Shown one piece after another: positions 33,545 to 44,684 of a stretch of DNA of 64,000 nucleotides. The DNA is taken from positions 84,509,049 to 84,573,048 of the forward strand of contig CM053156.1 of the NCBI GenBank assembly GCA_028571685.1, read 5' to 3'. This stretch comes from Heterohyrax brucei (Eukaryota > Chordata > Mammalia > Hyracoidea > Procaviidae). Position 1 is the first letter of the stretch. Each line of letters starts with the position of its first letter. The notes below the pieces were generated by a model. The model was not told the origin of the DNA. It did no database searches and saw only the letters and a program-made list of their open reading frames with translations. Made by a program: the position numbers and the translations under genes.

Positions 33545-34590
33545 TGTAGTGGGCAGGATAATGACCCCTGCAAAGATATCCACATCCTAATCCATGCAAA
33601 CAGTGGAGATATTATGTTACCTGGTGAAGAAGAACTAAGGTCGCTGATCAGCTGACCTTCAGACAGGAAGACTACCCTGAGCTAGGGCAAGCCTAGGTGG
33701 CCCAAGCAGTTTACCATCAGCAGGTTCCCTAAAGGGTGGCCATCTGAAACCTCCAGCAGTGCCATGGAAGAAAGCCCTGGTGCCCTGTTTCCATCAAGAT
33801 TGCTGTTGTCCTTTTGTGCAGTCAAGTCAATTCTGACTCCAAACCACCCTACGGGACAGAGTAGAACAGCCCTGTAGGGTTTCTGAGGCTGTAATGTTTA
33901 CGAGAGCAGATCACCAGGTCTTTTCTCCCACAGAGTAGCTGGTAGGCTAGAACCATCGACCTTTGGGTTAGTAGCTGAATGCTTAACCATTGTGCCACGA
34001 GGGCTCCTTATTCTATAAAGATTACAGCTAAGAAAACCCTACAATCTGGGGTTATACAGGTGAACCCCATCTAATCACCATGGTCCTTAAAAGTGGGAAG
34101 TGGGCAACAGCAACTGGAAAGATTAGCTTGAAGTTCAGAGGACAGTGAGTTTTACATTAACGGGGAGGAATAATTCAGAAAAGGAGGGTCAGAGTGGTTA
34201 CCCAACTTAAAAAATGTCATCAGTGTCAACTAATTGTATATACAGATATTACTGAGTTGGTGTGTGCTTTGTTGTACATAATTTCAACAACAAAAAAGTT
34301 TTTTTAAGTTGGACAAGAAAACTGAAAGAACCAGAAACATAGGCCAAGGCTACCGCTTTGAGGATGAAGTAAGGGGCCATGAGCCAAGGAAGCCAGTGGC
34401 CTCTGCTAGCTGGGAAGAACAAGAAAGCACACCATTCTCCCTAGAGTCTCCAGAAAGGAATGCACCAGCTGACAACTTGACCTTAGGCCTAGGGAGGTCC
34501 GCATCAGTCCTCAGTACTGGAAACTATTGTCTGCATTGTTTCAAGCTACTGAGCATGTGCTCATTTGTCACAGTGGTAACAGGAAATCAA
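33545..34590 (+). mobile_element. MLT1-type LTR broken by a SINE and a LINE end
   Basis: The start TGTAGTGGGCAGGATAATGA with CACATCCTAATCC and the end TTTGTCACAGTGGTAACAGG are MLT1-like. A minus-strand AfroSINE (33805-34012) and a LINE 3' end (about 34140-34310) sit between them. Confidence 0.65.
33805..34012 (-). mobile_element. AfroSINE, minus strand, full length
   Basis: TGCAGTCAAGTCAATTCTGA tail complement through TTGTGCCACGAGGGCTCC head complement. Confidence 0.9.
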
Positions 34591-35021
34591 TATCAGAAAT
34601 GTATATGAAAGTCATGAGATTGTACTTTGCATCCACCAGACTGGGAAAAAAGCTCACAATTAGTATAACACCTGCTGATGGTGGAGATGAGGGAAGGACA
34701 TTCTCATAGGTGATTGGGGAAGTGTCTGTAACAGCTTTCTCATAACAACTTAGCAGTATCTCTTAAAATAAAAAAAAGAGAGAGAGAGAGAAATCCCTGT
34801 CTACTTTAGAAATGCACACCACAGAAACAAAAGCACCAGCTCACGGGAACATATGAAAAGAATCATGACCCATGTTAAGCCAAGTGCCGTTGGCAGTGAA
34901 ACAAAATTAAGGTCTTTTTATAGGAGCCAAGCCAAGTGTCTAAACTCAAGTTACCATGAGTTTAATAGGAGAGTGGCTTAATAAATCATTAGACATTCCC
35001 ATCAAAGAATAATGTTACAAC

Positions 35022-35550
35022 AGAAACCAAACCCATTGCTGCTGAGTCACTTCTGACTCATAGCAACCCTACAGGCCAGAAAAGAACTGCCCCATAGGTT
35101 TCCAAGGAACAGGTGGTAGATTCGAACTGCTGACCTTTTGGGTAGCAACTGAGTTTTTAATTACTATGCGACCAGGGCTCCAAAGTTATAATGAAAAAAA
35201 AAAAACTGCCATCAAGTCAATTCCAACTCATAGCAACCCTATAGGACAGAGTAGAACAGGCCCATTGAGTTTCCAAGAAGCACCGGGTAGATTCAAACTG
35301 CCCACCTTTTGGTTAGCAGCTGTTGCATTTAACCACTATGTCACCAGGGTTACCAAAGTTATAATAAAAAATAAACCCACTGCCATTGAGTCAAGTTCAA
35401 CTCATAGCGACCCTATAGGACATACTAGAACAGCCCTGTAGAATTTCCAAGCAGCACCTGATGGATTCAAACCGCCCACCCTTTAGTTAGAAGCCAAGCC
35501 AAGTGCTGTCAGACATAGCACTTAATCCACTGTGCCACCAGGGTTTCCCA
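35022..35550 (-). mobile_element. Three AfroSINEs in a row, all minus strand
   Basis: Copies at about 35022-35183, 35203-35356 and 35372-35550 each begin with a tail complement (CATCAAGTCAATTCCAACTC or similar) and end with a CACCAGGG head complement. Short A-rich spacers separate them. They are similar but not identical, so serial insertion into the A-rich tail of the neighbour is more likely than recent duplication. Confidence 0.85.
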
Positions 35551-35559
35551 AGTTATAAT

Positions 35560-35937
35560 AGTTGATGAAAATGACTTTCACCAGGTAGTGTTGAATGTGA
35601 TTTTGGCAAAGAATACTGAATATACCATGGACTGTCAGAACAAACTAGTCTTTCTTGAAAGAAGTACAGCCAGAGTGCTCCTTGGAAGCAAGGACGGCGA
35701 GACTTACCTCACGTACTTTGGACACATTAGTAGGGACCAGTCCCTGGAGAAGGACATCACATGTGGTAAGGTAGAGGGGTCAGCCCAAAAGAAGAAGCCC
35801 CCCTACAAGATGGACTGACACACTGGCTGCAACAGTGGGCTCAGACACAGCAACCACTGTAACCTGGCAGTGGTTCGCTCTGTTGTCCACTAGGTCATTA
35901 TGAGTGGGGACCAACTCAAAGGCGCCTAACAACAGCC
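35560..35937 (+). mobile_element. BovB/RTE-type LINE, 3' end with ORF C-terminus
   Basis: The + frame 35588-35818 carries the NTEYTMDCQNKLVFLERS, LLGSKDGETYLTYFGHI and SLEKDITCGKVEG motifs that mark the C-terminal end of the RTE/BovB ORF2 protein. It is frameshifted and stopped after PPYKMD. The 3' tail GGTCATTATGAGTGGGGACC followed by AACTCAAAGGCGCCTAACAA closely resembles the AfroSINE 3' tail, which fits RTE machinery mobilising the SINE. Confidence 0.85.
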
Positions 35938-35944
35938 ATGCCGA

Positions 35945-36240
35945 ATGAAGAGCTCTGGAGACTCAGTGATTCAAGTGTTGGCTGCTAACCAAAAAGATCA
36001 ATGGTTCAAACCCATCAGCAGCTCTGTGGGAGAAAGACATGGAGATACACCTCTGTATAGATTAAAACCATAAAACCAAACCCAGTGCTGTAGAGTCTGA
36101 CTCACAGTGATCCTCGAGGACAGAGCAGAACTGCCACGTAAGGTTTCCAAGGAGCAGCTGGTGGATTTGAACTGCCAGCTTTTGGCCAAGAGCCATAGTT
36201 CTTAACCACTGTGCCAGCACAGATTCCCATAATGGTTGTT
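35945..36240 (+). mobile_element. AfroSINE interrupted by an inverted AfroSINE
   Basis: The + copy (GCTGCTAACCAAAAAGATCA, GTGGGAGAAAGACATGGAG) breaks near 36065. A minus-strand copy runs to about 36225 before a short CATAATGGTTGTTATGAGG tail of the first resumes. Confidence 0.8.
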
Positions 36241-36451
36241 ATGAGGTGGAAATGACTCCATGCAACTTTTTAAATTTTTTTCAGTTGTGATCCCAACCAC
36301 GACCTTTCGACTTTTTGGTTATCAGCCCAGCGTATCACCATTGCTCACCAGTGCTTCTCGAGTATTATGTAACTTTGTAAGAAACTGCCAAATTCTCTTC
36401 CAGAGAGGTTGCACTTCACATTCACACCGACAATGAAAACTTACCAAAAAC

Positions 36452-36605
36452 AAAACAAAACCCATTGTTGTTGATTGAATTTTCATAGTGACCCTACAGG
36501 GCAAAGTAAAACTGCCCCACAGAGTTTCCAAGCCGCACCGGGTGGATTCAAAGTGCTGATCTTTTGATTATCAGCAGTAGTTCTTAACTGCTAAACCACC
36601 AGGAT
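36452..36605 (-). mobile_element. AfroSINE, minus strand
   Basis: CCCATTGTTGTTGATTGAAT tail complement, CAGAGTTTCCAAGCCGCACC body and CTAAACCACCAGGATTTT head complement. Confidence 0.85.
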
Positions 36606-36664
36606 TTTAACAAAGTATAAGGATCACTTAAAGAACTTTTAACTAACATTTATTAATCTTTTTT

Positions 36665-36875
36665 CCTTTTTTTTAAATTGCACTTTAAAAGAAACTTTAC
36701 AGTTCAAGTTAATTTCTCATACAAAAATATGCACATGTGTTGTCCTATGACCCCTGTTGTTCTCCCTATAATGTGACAGCACACTGCTCCTTTCCCGCCT
36801 TAGATTTCCTGGGTCCATTCAATCAGCTCCTGTCCCTGCCTTCTCGTCTGGCCTCTGGAAAGGAGCTGCCTGTTT
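36665..36875 (-). mobile_element. LINE 3'-end fragment, antisense
   Basis: TTTTTTTTAAATTGCACTTT followed by CAAGTTAATTTCTCAT mirrors the LINE end seen in sense orientation near 6100-6140. Confidence 0.55.
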
Positions 36876-36939
36876 AGTCCCATGTGCCTACTTGGCCTTG
36901 ACCTTGCCTCACAAATGTCATCTTATATCTTACCAAGCC

Positions 36940-37130
36940 AACTCTGTTGCTGTGGACTCAATTCCGACTTATAGCTGCTTTACTGGATCCGACTCTACGG
37001 CACTGGGTTTTTATGGGTTTGCTGGTCTGAGTAGAACTGCCTCGTAATTTGCAAGGAGCGCCTGGTGGATTAGAACCGCCAACCTTTTGCTAGCAGCCTT
37101 AGTACTTAACCACGGCACCACTCGGGTTTT
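36940..37130 (-). mobile_element. AfroSINE, minus strand
   Basis: CTGTTGCTGTGGACTCAATT tail complement and TTTTGCTAGCAGCCTTAG head complement, ending GCACCACTCGGG. It ends about 160 bases before the FAM210B CpG island. Confidence 0.8.
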
Positions 37131-37499
37131 CTTGCATCTCACAGTCTAGTTTAATCTTTATCTCGAAAGTTAACCTTGGAAATGGTTTTAGTTTGGGGCT
37201 GGGAGCCTGGACACCTAACACCGATTAATTTTGATTCTTATATTTCTTTTCTTCTTTTGAGCTAACATGTAATTTTCAGCTTTCACCCATTTTTGAAGGA
37301 TGAGAAACTCACGAACGAAAGCCCTAGGCTCACCCTCGACACCGCGAAACAAAACACTCCGCCAACCACTCTGAGCGGCCTAGGAACTCCAAACAGGAAG
37401 CCCAAACCTGCCGGGCGACAGAGGCTGCAAACACTCTTCCGAACCACGGCTCCCGGATGCCCGGACGCCGGGTGGAACCAAGGAGTGCACCCTCCCTGG

Positions 37500-37755
37500 A
37501 GACACGCCCACTCGCTCAGGGCTCCGCCTACAGAGGGGCGGGAAGTGGGCGGGACAAGAGGGGCGCGTCCATCCACACTAGGCTCCACCTCCGGGGGTGG
37601 GCCAAGTGGGTGCGCGTCCCAGGTCATGCCCACTCCACACTGGGCTCCACCTCCAGAGGGGCGTGCCGGCGGGCGGAGACAAAGGGATGGCGGTGTCTCC
37701 CTCCCACCCATTCCGCGCTGTGCTCCGGGTGGGCGGGTCGGTGGGCGGAGCCAGG
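37500..37755. repeat. Degenerate tandem GC-box units upstream of FAM210B
   Basis: About four related segments of roughly 50-70 bases begin near 37500, 37563, 37612 and 37690. Each has a CACT..GGGCTCC.CCTCC.G core (for example CACACTGGGCTCCACCTCC) followed by GGGGCG- or GGGCGG-type Sp1 sites. The repeat is diverged but the order of parts is kept. Confidence 0.65.
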
Positions 37756-37821
37756 GCTGCGCGCGTCCTCGCCCACCCGCCGGTGGCTCCAGGCCCTGGG
37801 CCACGCAGGTTACCGCGCGCC

Positions 37822-37995
37822 ATGGCCGGGCTGCTGGCGCTTCTAGGCCCGGCAGGCAGGGTGAGCGCCCGAGTCCGGCCTCGCGCCGCGTGGCTCCTGA
37901 GCGCTGCCGCGCCCTGTGCCCCGCCATCCCCGCTCCGACCCGGGCCTGACCCCCCGCTGGTGCGCGCGGTCCACGGGGACGACCGCGGCCGCCAG
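37822..37995 (+). CDS. FAM210B: FAM210B coding exon 1 (mitochondrial targeting region)
   Basis: Exon 1 encodes residues 1-58 of a mitochondrial membrane protein linked in the literature to mitochondrial function in erythroid and other cells. The start MAGLLALLGPAGRV is the start known for mammalian FAM210B. It has a strong initiation context (G at -3, G at +4). The N-terminus is rich in Arg and Ala without acidic residues until about residue 43, as expected for a mitochondrial presequence. The exon ends after codon 58 (Gln) at a GTAAG donor, phase 0. It sits in a CpG island. The later part of the exon is the least conserved compared with human. Confidence 0.93.
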
Positions 37996-38721
37996 GTAAG
38001 CCTCCCCGTCGCCCTGCAGACCCCAGCGCGGATTCCCCTCGTTCCCGGCACAGGTCCCGGAGGCCGGCCGCCTCCGCCACAGAGAGCGCTGTGAGCTTGC
38101 CGCTGCCGAGACCCAGCACCTACATAAGAGCTCCGGGGTCGCCACCTCCCTGCACCCGCCCCGTGGACAGTTGGAGAAACTGAGGCAGAAGAAGGGGTGG
38201 TGATCTGCCTGAGCCACCCAGTCTGCAGGAGAGCTCAGGTTTCAGCCTCGGTCGAGGCCAGCCGACAGTAAGCGGCGCTTGGACTTGGGACCAGACAACT
38301 TCCTCTCTCTGTCTCTGTTGAAGGCACTTTATGGACTTGATTCCGTGGGTTCGGTTTGGGTTTGGGTTTTAAGCCTCGAGCAGTGTCAGGGAGAGCCTCC
38401 CCTGGGTGGTGCTCGTCCTGAGCGCCTCCCAGCGCGTGCCGCTCCCTTTTCTTCTGTGGGAGGGAGCAGGCCTACCTTTCTGGGTCAGGCAGAACTCAGG
38501 CAAGAGACCCGGGCTGTCTGTCGTGTTGCTCCATATGTTTTCACTAAACTCGGGCAAGACACCCACAGGTTGTGTATGTTCCTTCGTTTGTTTTCAATTG
38601 TCGCCTCCAAATAGGGCAAGTGAAAACTGATTTTGATTGAGAATGGCAACAAACCATCCTTTTGAAAAAATGTGTCACAATTTGATTTTTTTTTTTTTAA
38701 ATGGGTCTCTTTAAACTCTGG

Positions 38722-38830
38722 TAGCTAGCTGGTGGTTAAGTGCTACAGCTGCTAAGCAGGTCAGCAGTTCAGATCTGCCAGGTGGAGACTCTGGGCAGGA
38801 ACTGCGTCTAGACTAGGGCTTGGTTTGGTT
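38722..38830 (+). mobile_element. AfroSINE, shortened
   Basis: GTAGCTAGCTGGTGGTTAAG head and CAGGTCAGCAGTTCAGATC box. The 3' half is reduced. Confidence 0.7.
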
Positions 38831-38934
38831 CTCTAAAGGCAAATAGCAGTCAGTTGTGGCGCGGGTGATCTGCAGATAGAGCAGAGCAGGCTGTGGAAGG
38901 AGAACAAGGGCGCTGCCGTCCTGTAGGACCAGTG

Positions 38935-39245
38935 CCTGAAGCTTTGAGCGCTGGGGTCCGGCAGCCTGGGTGTGGTCCTCAGCCCTCTGTACACTAGCAG
39001 TGTGGCATTAGACAAGCCCTGCAGGTCTCTAAACCTGTCCTGTGAGACCTTTCAAAAAGAAGAAAGCCAAACCCTTTCTGCCGGGGTTGATTTCACAGCA
39101 GCGGTATAGGACAGAGTAGAATTGCCCCTCATGGTTTCCAGAACTGCAGACGGCCACATTCTTTTCTCCTGGGGAGCAGCCGGTCTCTACAGACTTTCCT
39201 GTTAGCAGCTGAGCACTTTAACCACTGCGTCACCAGGACTTCTTT
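38935..39245. mobile_element. MIR fossil (+) and AfroSINE (-)
   Basis: 38935-39055 has the MIR core (GGCATTAGACAAGCCCTG, AGGTCTCTAAACCTGTCC). 39068-39243 is a minus AfroSINE (GGGTTGATTTCACAGCAG to CTGCGTCACCAGGACTTC). Confidence 0.7.
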
Positions 39246-39819
39246 ATGACCTTTCAGAGGGCTAAAAATAGCACCATCTGGGGTGAGTTTTGGGGGACAT
39301 TACCGTGAGCTGGTACAGGCCGGCTGCTGAGCACATTTCCATGCCCTGAGCTGGCGCTTCCTGAGTGTTCCATGGTGCTTGCAGGAAGTAGCAGAGCAGA
39401 ATTTGAGTGACACCCGGATAGATAAACACCATTTCCTGCCTACTCCTCTCCCGTCTTGTCAGCCAGACCTCCTGCTGCCAAGCCCAGAGATCTTGTCTCT
39501 AAGTCCTGAGCCTGTTTGGGGGATCCTCCAGGGCCTGGCACCCTCCACACACGTATGTCCTAGTGATTCTTTATGGTTCAGTCCAGCTGTCCCTTCCTCC
39601 AGGAAGCCTTCCCTTACCACTGGTGCTGCTTTGGGTTCCCGTACTGGTCTCTCAGCCCCATGAGCATGAATCTTACCTAGCACTCACCATCCAGAACAGT
39701 CTCCTGGCTTGCCTGGCTGTTCTGCCGGCCTGGACATGGCACATGGCAAGTGTGTGTGTGTATGTGTGTATCCACAGCAGTGAGGGGTGAGATATCTGAC
39801 TTCTCAGGTTTCCTTTTTG

Positions 39820-39965
39820 GCTCCTCACTAGTCCTGTGGCCTTAATCAAGTACTCTCACCTTTCTGTGTCTCAGTTTCCTCACCTGTAATATGGGATTCT
39901 AACTGTGCATTCTGCACAGAGTGTGAGTATAAAATGAAATAAAGCATGTGCCTGGCATCCAGCAG
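39820..39965 (+). mobile_element. MIR fossil
   Basis: GTGTCTCAGTTTCCTCACCT and GTAATATGGGATTCTAACTG, then GCATGTGCCTGGCATCCAGC, follow the MIR core and 3' order. Confidence 0.85.
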
Positions 39966-40054
39966 AGCCTAAGTTAGCATTAGCTATTATGTTTAACAGT
40001 GTCCAAAGCCCACAGGTCCCCAAGCTGCCCTTATTTCCCCTGCAGTCTGCTAAT

Positions 40055-40240
40055 TGGTAACAAATGCCATCAAGCTGATTCTGACTCATGGCTGCCCCGT
40101 ATATGTCAAAGTAGAACTGTGCTCCATATAATTTTCTATGGCTGATTTTTTGAAAGTAGATCACCAGATCTTTCTTCCGGGGTGCCTCGGGGTGAGCTCA
40201 AACTGCCAACCTTTCAGTTAGTAGCCACGGGCATTAACTA
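40055..40240 (-). mobile_element. AfroSINE-related element, minus strand
   Basis: GCCATCAAGCTGATTCTGAC tail complement and TCAAACTGCCAACCTTTCAG near the head. Confidence 0.8.
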
Positions 40241-40542
40241 TCTGCAGAATCCAGACAGGTGAGATCAGTACCTACCAGGAGTTTAGGACAAGAGCCACTC
40301 ATGTCCCTTAGCACACAGGGCTTGAAAAACCTGGGAGCAGATGGAGGGAGGGTTTGCACAAAGCCCGGCCCCTCCCCTGCCAGCTCTTCTGATGACCCAG
40401 GGATGTTCTGATTTCCGTCAGTGGGAAGCTGCATTGTCCAGTGCCCAGCTGGGGTCTGCACAGGGACCAGCATGTAGTTCAGTGCTCCTCAGCCTGCAGC
40501 AGGGGTTCTCCACTGTGGAGAGAAAACCAAAAAGAAAATAAA

Positions 40543-40692
40543 CCCACTGCCATCTAGTTGATGCTGACTCATAGTGACCTTGTAAGACAGAGTTCACCTG
40601 CCCCATAGAGCTTCAGGGAGCACCTGGAGGACTTACAGGCTGAGATGTTGGTTGGCAGATGTAGCGCTTAACCACTGTCCCGTCAGGATCTC
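40543..40692 (-). mobile_element. AfroSINE, minus strand
   Basis: CCACTGCCATCTAGTTGATG tail complement and TTAACCACTGTCCCGTCAGG head complement. Confidence 0.85.
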
Positions 40693-41114
40693 CCTGTGAA
40701 GAGTAGGGGCATGCCAGCCTGGAGAAACCTGCCTGTTTCTGTGCCGTGCATCCTGTAGTGGAGAGCCACCTGGCGTGGAGCACCCTCCGGGGACAGGAAT
40801 CCAGGGCAAGTGGTTAGATCTCTCACTGAGCCCATTTTCCACATCCCTGCAGTTCTTGCTCAAGTACCGCCTTTTTGGGTACTTTTTGGGTACCTGCCGA
40901 CCTCATCTAAACATGCAGCACCCCATCCCACCACTGTGACATGTCTCCCTCCCTTACTTTTATTTTTTATAGCACTGGTCGTGTGAACTACCCTAATCTG
41001 TTACTGTTTGGACTTGGTTGTCCCGTAGGCTCTTGAGGTGGGAATTTGTCTCTTCTCATTACTCTGGCCCCTACACTTAGAACAGTGCCTGGGACAGAGG
41101 AGACACCCCCAAAT

Positions 41115-41345
41115 ATGCGAATGTAGCAGTTTAGAACAGAGACCTGGGACCCAGTCTTGGTGGGTTTGGATCCCAGCTGCACTTGCTCACACCTGTGTGA
41201 TCCTGGCTGAGTTAATCAACCTCTCTGGGCCTGAAGGGTCCTCTGTTAAGTAGGGATGACAGTAGTGCTTACCTCATTGTTATGAGGATTTATGTGAGTT
41301 AATATTTTCAAATCACCAAGACCAGTGCCTGATATAAAGCAAACA
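41115..41345 (+). mobile_element. MIR, nearly full length
   Basis: GTTTGGATCCCAGCTGCAC, AATCAACCTCTCTGGGCCTG, GAGGATTTATGTGAGTTAAT and CAGTGCCTGATATAAAG run in MIR order. Confidence 0.9.
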
Positions 41346-41356
41346 GGTGTAAACAA

Positions 41357-41553
41357 AACCCAAACCCACTGCATTTGAATCCAACTTGTAGAGACCCTAT
41401 AGGAAAGAGTAGAACTGCCCCATAGGGTTTCCAGGGCTATAATCTTGGCAGAAGTGCAGACTGCCACATCTTTCTCAAAGTGACCGGTGGCTTTGAACTA
41501 CTGACCTTCAGTTGGCAGCCGAGCCCCTAACCACTGAGCTATCAGGGCTCTTT
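41357..41553 (-). mobile_element. AfroSINE, minus strand
   Basis: AACCCAAACCCACTGCATTT tail complement, GCCCCATAGGGTTTCCAGGG body, CACTGAGCTATCAGGGCTC head complement. Confidence 0.9.
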
Positions 41554-41825
41554 AAACACATTACAGTGCTTGTTAATGTTATTTACGGCAAGAGTGAAAA
41601 CAAGCATCACTCCAAACCATGAGGGCAACTTACAGGCAAGGTGGTGAGCTCATTCCGCCAACGTTCTCACTCCTTCCAGTACGTCACTCTATGCTTTACA
41701 AATACTGGGGGTCAGGGCCGTACACACACAGTATGTGAACGTATTTTACTGGTGCTCAGAGGGCGCATCACGCCACAGGCATCCAGGGTGGGGCCCAGCA
41801 CTCTGCAGGGACACAGGGTAATCCC

Positions 41826-41945
41826 AAGGAGCCCTGGTGGTGCAGTGGTTGAACGCTCAGTTGCTAGCTGGAAGGGCAGCGGATGGAACCCACCAGCCAC
41901 TCCTTGGAAATCCTCTGGGGGCAGTTCTGCTGTGTCCTCTAGAAA
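41826..41945 (+). mobile_element. AfroSINE, 3' shortened
   Basis: AAGGAGCCCTGGTGGTGCAG head and GGGGGCAGTTCTGCTGTGTC body. The family tail is missing. Confidence 0.85.
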
Positions 41946-42814
41946 TGACTGTCCCTTCCTTGTCACCCCTGTGTCAACCGCTTTATTTTTGCCTCTTTCG
42001 TCTCCTCCACAATTAAAAAGAAAGTACATGGCTTTCGAAGCTTAGCAATAAGTTCTTTTCACCAAGATAAAAGGAAGAAAACTGGCCAGGTAACGAACAT
42101 TGTAGAAAACACTGTGCTGCTGTCCTTGTCGGGCAGGGCTGGGTATTTTGTGCCTGCTGCGGGGTGGATCTACTCAGTGACGAAGGGATTTTTTCAGTCT
42201 TACAGGAGGTTCTGTAGCCAGGAGCCTGACTGCTGTCTGATTCTTCTTCTTTGGCAAAAGGCCTTCTGCCAGGGCAGAGGTTGTAAAGAAAGGTGCTGTC
42301 AACAGATAGAGCCCGGGGTCCCAGCGAATGGCCGAAACAGGGCTCATTCATTTCGGTTGGGCCAGATGTCCAGTTGGAAAGCAAAGGGCCCCTCGTCAGC
42401 GTAAGACGCCATTTGGCTCATGGAGGGGTTTGAACGTGGCGTGTTCTATCAGCGCCTGACACCCGGCAGTCCTCCCATCAGTAATGGAAAGGGGGGCTGT
42501 TATCAGAGCACGGGGGCCCCCAGCAGCCATTCTGGTTGGTGGCAGCAGAGCTAGTCAGAAGGCTTTGAGGAGGTAGAGGCTGGGTGTGTAACCAGAGGAG
42601 GGTGATTCCAGTTTTCCTTGTCCTCCCCTCCAGAGTACCGTGATGTTCTAGAAATGTCATCCTTTAGAAATGCTTATTATAGGACTGAAAGGGAACCTAG
42701 TGATCATACAGAGGCTGTGTGGCCTGCTGGTGACAAGTAGGGTAACCCATTGTAGGGCTGCCAGCCCACACCCTGCTTTCCTACTGTAAACCTCAGTCTC
42801 TCTCCTCTCTTATC

Positions 42815-43400
42815 TGTCAAAATAGGAGTCACCTGGTGCCGGGACCCAGCCCTGGCAGGGTTTCAGGACCACAGAGGGGTGGATGGCATCGGCAGAGGAG
42901 GAAAATGACAAGACTGAGACAGGAAAGAGTTTTGGAGAATGGCAGCCCGTTAAGGTCTGTCTTCCTTTATTTTTTATAGTCGATGAGGTAACTGTACTTT
43001 GACCACATAAGTGATTGGCTAGCAAGAAGTGGGTACCTCGTGGTCTCTCTTCATGTCAATCATTAGGGTCTTCTAAATAATGGCCCGAGACTGTAGTCTC
43101 TTTTCATGTTAATTATTAAGGCCCTCTCTGTTGGCTAGTAAAGAACCGATACCTTGAAGTCCTTTTTCATGTTAATCATTAGGGCCCTCTAAATAATGGT
43201 TCAAGACCAGTATATTGTGATTATAATCAACAGTTGGAACAAAGCTAATCCTGGAACTTCTATTAACTCTACCTAACCCTCGAGGTCAAAGATGCAGGAA
43301 GAGAGAATAAACTCATCTTAAAAAGTTACACTCTGACAGTCTCTATTTGTTCCTTCTTTGCTCTTTCTTATCTCTTCCTGTGGGGACAATAAGTATCCAC
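42815..43400 (+). mobile_element. Probable solo LTR with threefold internal repeat
   Basis: Three related units of about 55-70 bases near 43045, 43095 and 43160 share a CTTTTTCATGTTAATCATTA core and AGGGCCCTCTAAATAATGG-type flanks. Downstream lie an AATAAA signal (GAGAATAAACTC, about 43300) and a pyrimidine-rich segment. Repeated U3 enhancer units followed by a polyadenylation signal suggest an LTR. The boundaries are tentative. Confidence 0.5.
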
Positions 43401-43947
43401 CATCCCTCACTCTAAGCTGCTCTTAAACTATTCTAAGAAGGGTATTTCTTTAGCATTTGTCTATTTGCCATATGAAACACAATAAACTTTGAAGCTTATC
43501 TGTCTTTCTGATATAGGGAGTGGAATATCTATATTCTAAGTGCTGTGCGAGGGGGTCGTTCCTGGTGAGCTTCCCAGAGCCTTTCTGCAATCTTGTTTTT
43601 TCTGGGAAGGAGGATGTGCAGTTGAGGAAAGCCAGCCGGGCTGGGCCAGCCTCAGTGCTCTCAGACTGGGCATGCTGCATTGGAATTCATTAAGCTGAGG
43701 GGGTTGTAAAACCCTTCTTCTTTGATCCTTGTGCTGGGAAGTAAGGAGGAGTTTTTGAGGAAGGTTTGATTAGGTTGCAAAATATTATCAAGGAGAGTAT
43801 GGCCAGAAATATATCACAGTGAAATGCCTCCGCCTGTCATCACACAAGCTTCTGACTTTGTTCACAGGGGCTTTTGTGGGTGACAGGCTTCAGCAACCTG
43901 GATGCCCTCCTCATGGGTCACGAGGGACTCTAAGCAATAGTGCCACC

Positions 43948-44462
43948 GTTACAGTCGTCTAGTGCTGCTCGTCAGAGAAATACCAAGAGGAGATGGCTTT
44001 AGCAAAGAACAGTTTATTCTTACACAGTCCAGTAGGATACAAGTCCAAATGCAGGGTGTCTGCCCCAGGGGAAGGCTCTCCCTCTGTCAGCTCAGGAGGA
44101 AAGTCCTTGTGTTGCATCAGTCCTTGTTCGGGGAGCATCTGGGTGCAGGAACATCAGGTCTGAAGGACACGGTGTGTTCCCGGTGCTGCGTCCTTGATGG
44201 TCTGAGGTTCCCAAGTCTCTGCTGCTTTCCCTTCTGTTTACCTCTTGTAGGATAAAAAGTGGGGTAAGCCACACTCCAGGGAAGCTCCCTTTGCAGTGGA
44301 GCAGGGAGGTGACCTCAGAAAGGGATTTACAGTCCACCCTAATCCTCTTTAACATACAACAGAGGAAAGTCACACAGTGGAGGCCACTCACACAATATGG
44401 GTAATCACAACCCAGGTGAATTTCTATACATGTTTTTGGGGGACACAATTCAATCCATGACA
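43948..44462 (-). mobile_element. Solo LTR, same family as the MaLR provirus at 49907
   Basis: The stretch from ACAGTCGTCTAGTGCTGC to CAATTCAATCCATGACA matches the LTRs at 49907-50458 and 51505-52123 through most of its length. On the minus strand it starts TGTCATGGATTGAATTGTGT. No internal sequence is attached. Confidence 0.85.
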
Positions 44463-44684
44463 GCCGCTAAAGCAGTTAGCGCAGCCCCTTGTTCAGGACC
44501 TGTCATGCAGACAGTGGAGGTTTCCGCGAGACCTCCTGAAAAGGTTATGCTTTGTCACTTGTCAGTGTCTCACCTCTGGGTCCCCATGGCCAGTACTGGC
44601 CTTGAGGAGCCCCCTGCCCTTCTTAAGTGCCTGTTTTCACAGATCTGAAGTAGGGCACAGGAGTGAAGCTCACATGTTGTCGTT

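Larger units (their letters stand above)
37300..38100 (+). promoter_or_regulatory. FAM210B: CpG island promoter of FAM210B
   Basis: GC content and CpG density rise sharply from about 37300 and fall after about 38100, with exon 1 inside. Many GC boxes (GGGCGG and its complement) lie upstream of the ATG at 37822 and no TATA box is near. This is a housekeeping-type promoter. The exact transcription start cannot be read from sequence. Confidence 0.8.

Noticed and set aside
37283..38119. 278-codon minus-strand open frame across the FAM210B promoter
   Set aside because: It lies over a CpG island, where stop codons are rare on all frames. It is Pro/Gly/Arg-rich without a domain and overlaps the real exon 1 on the other strand.
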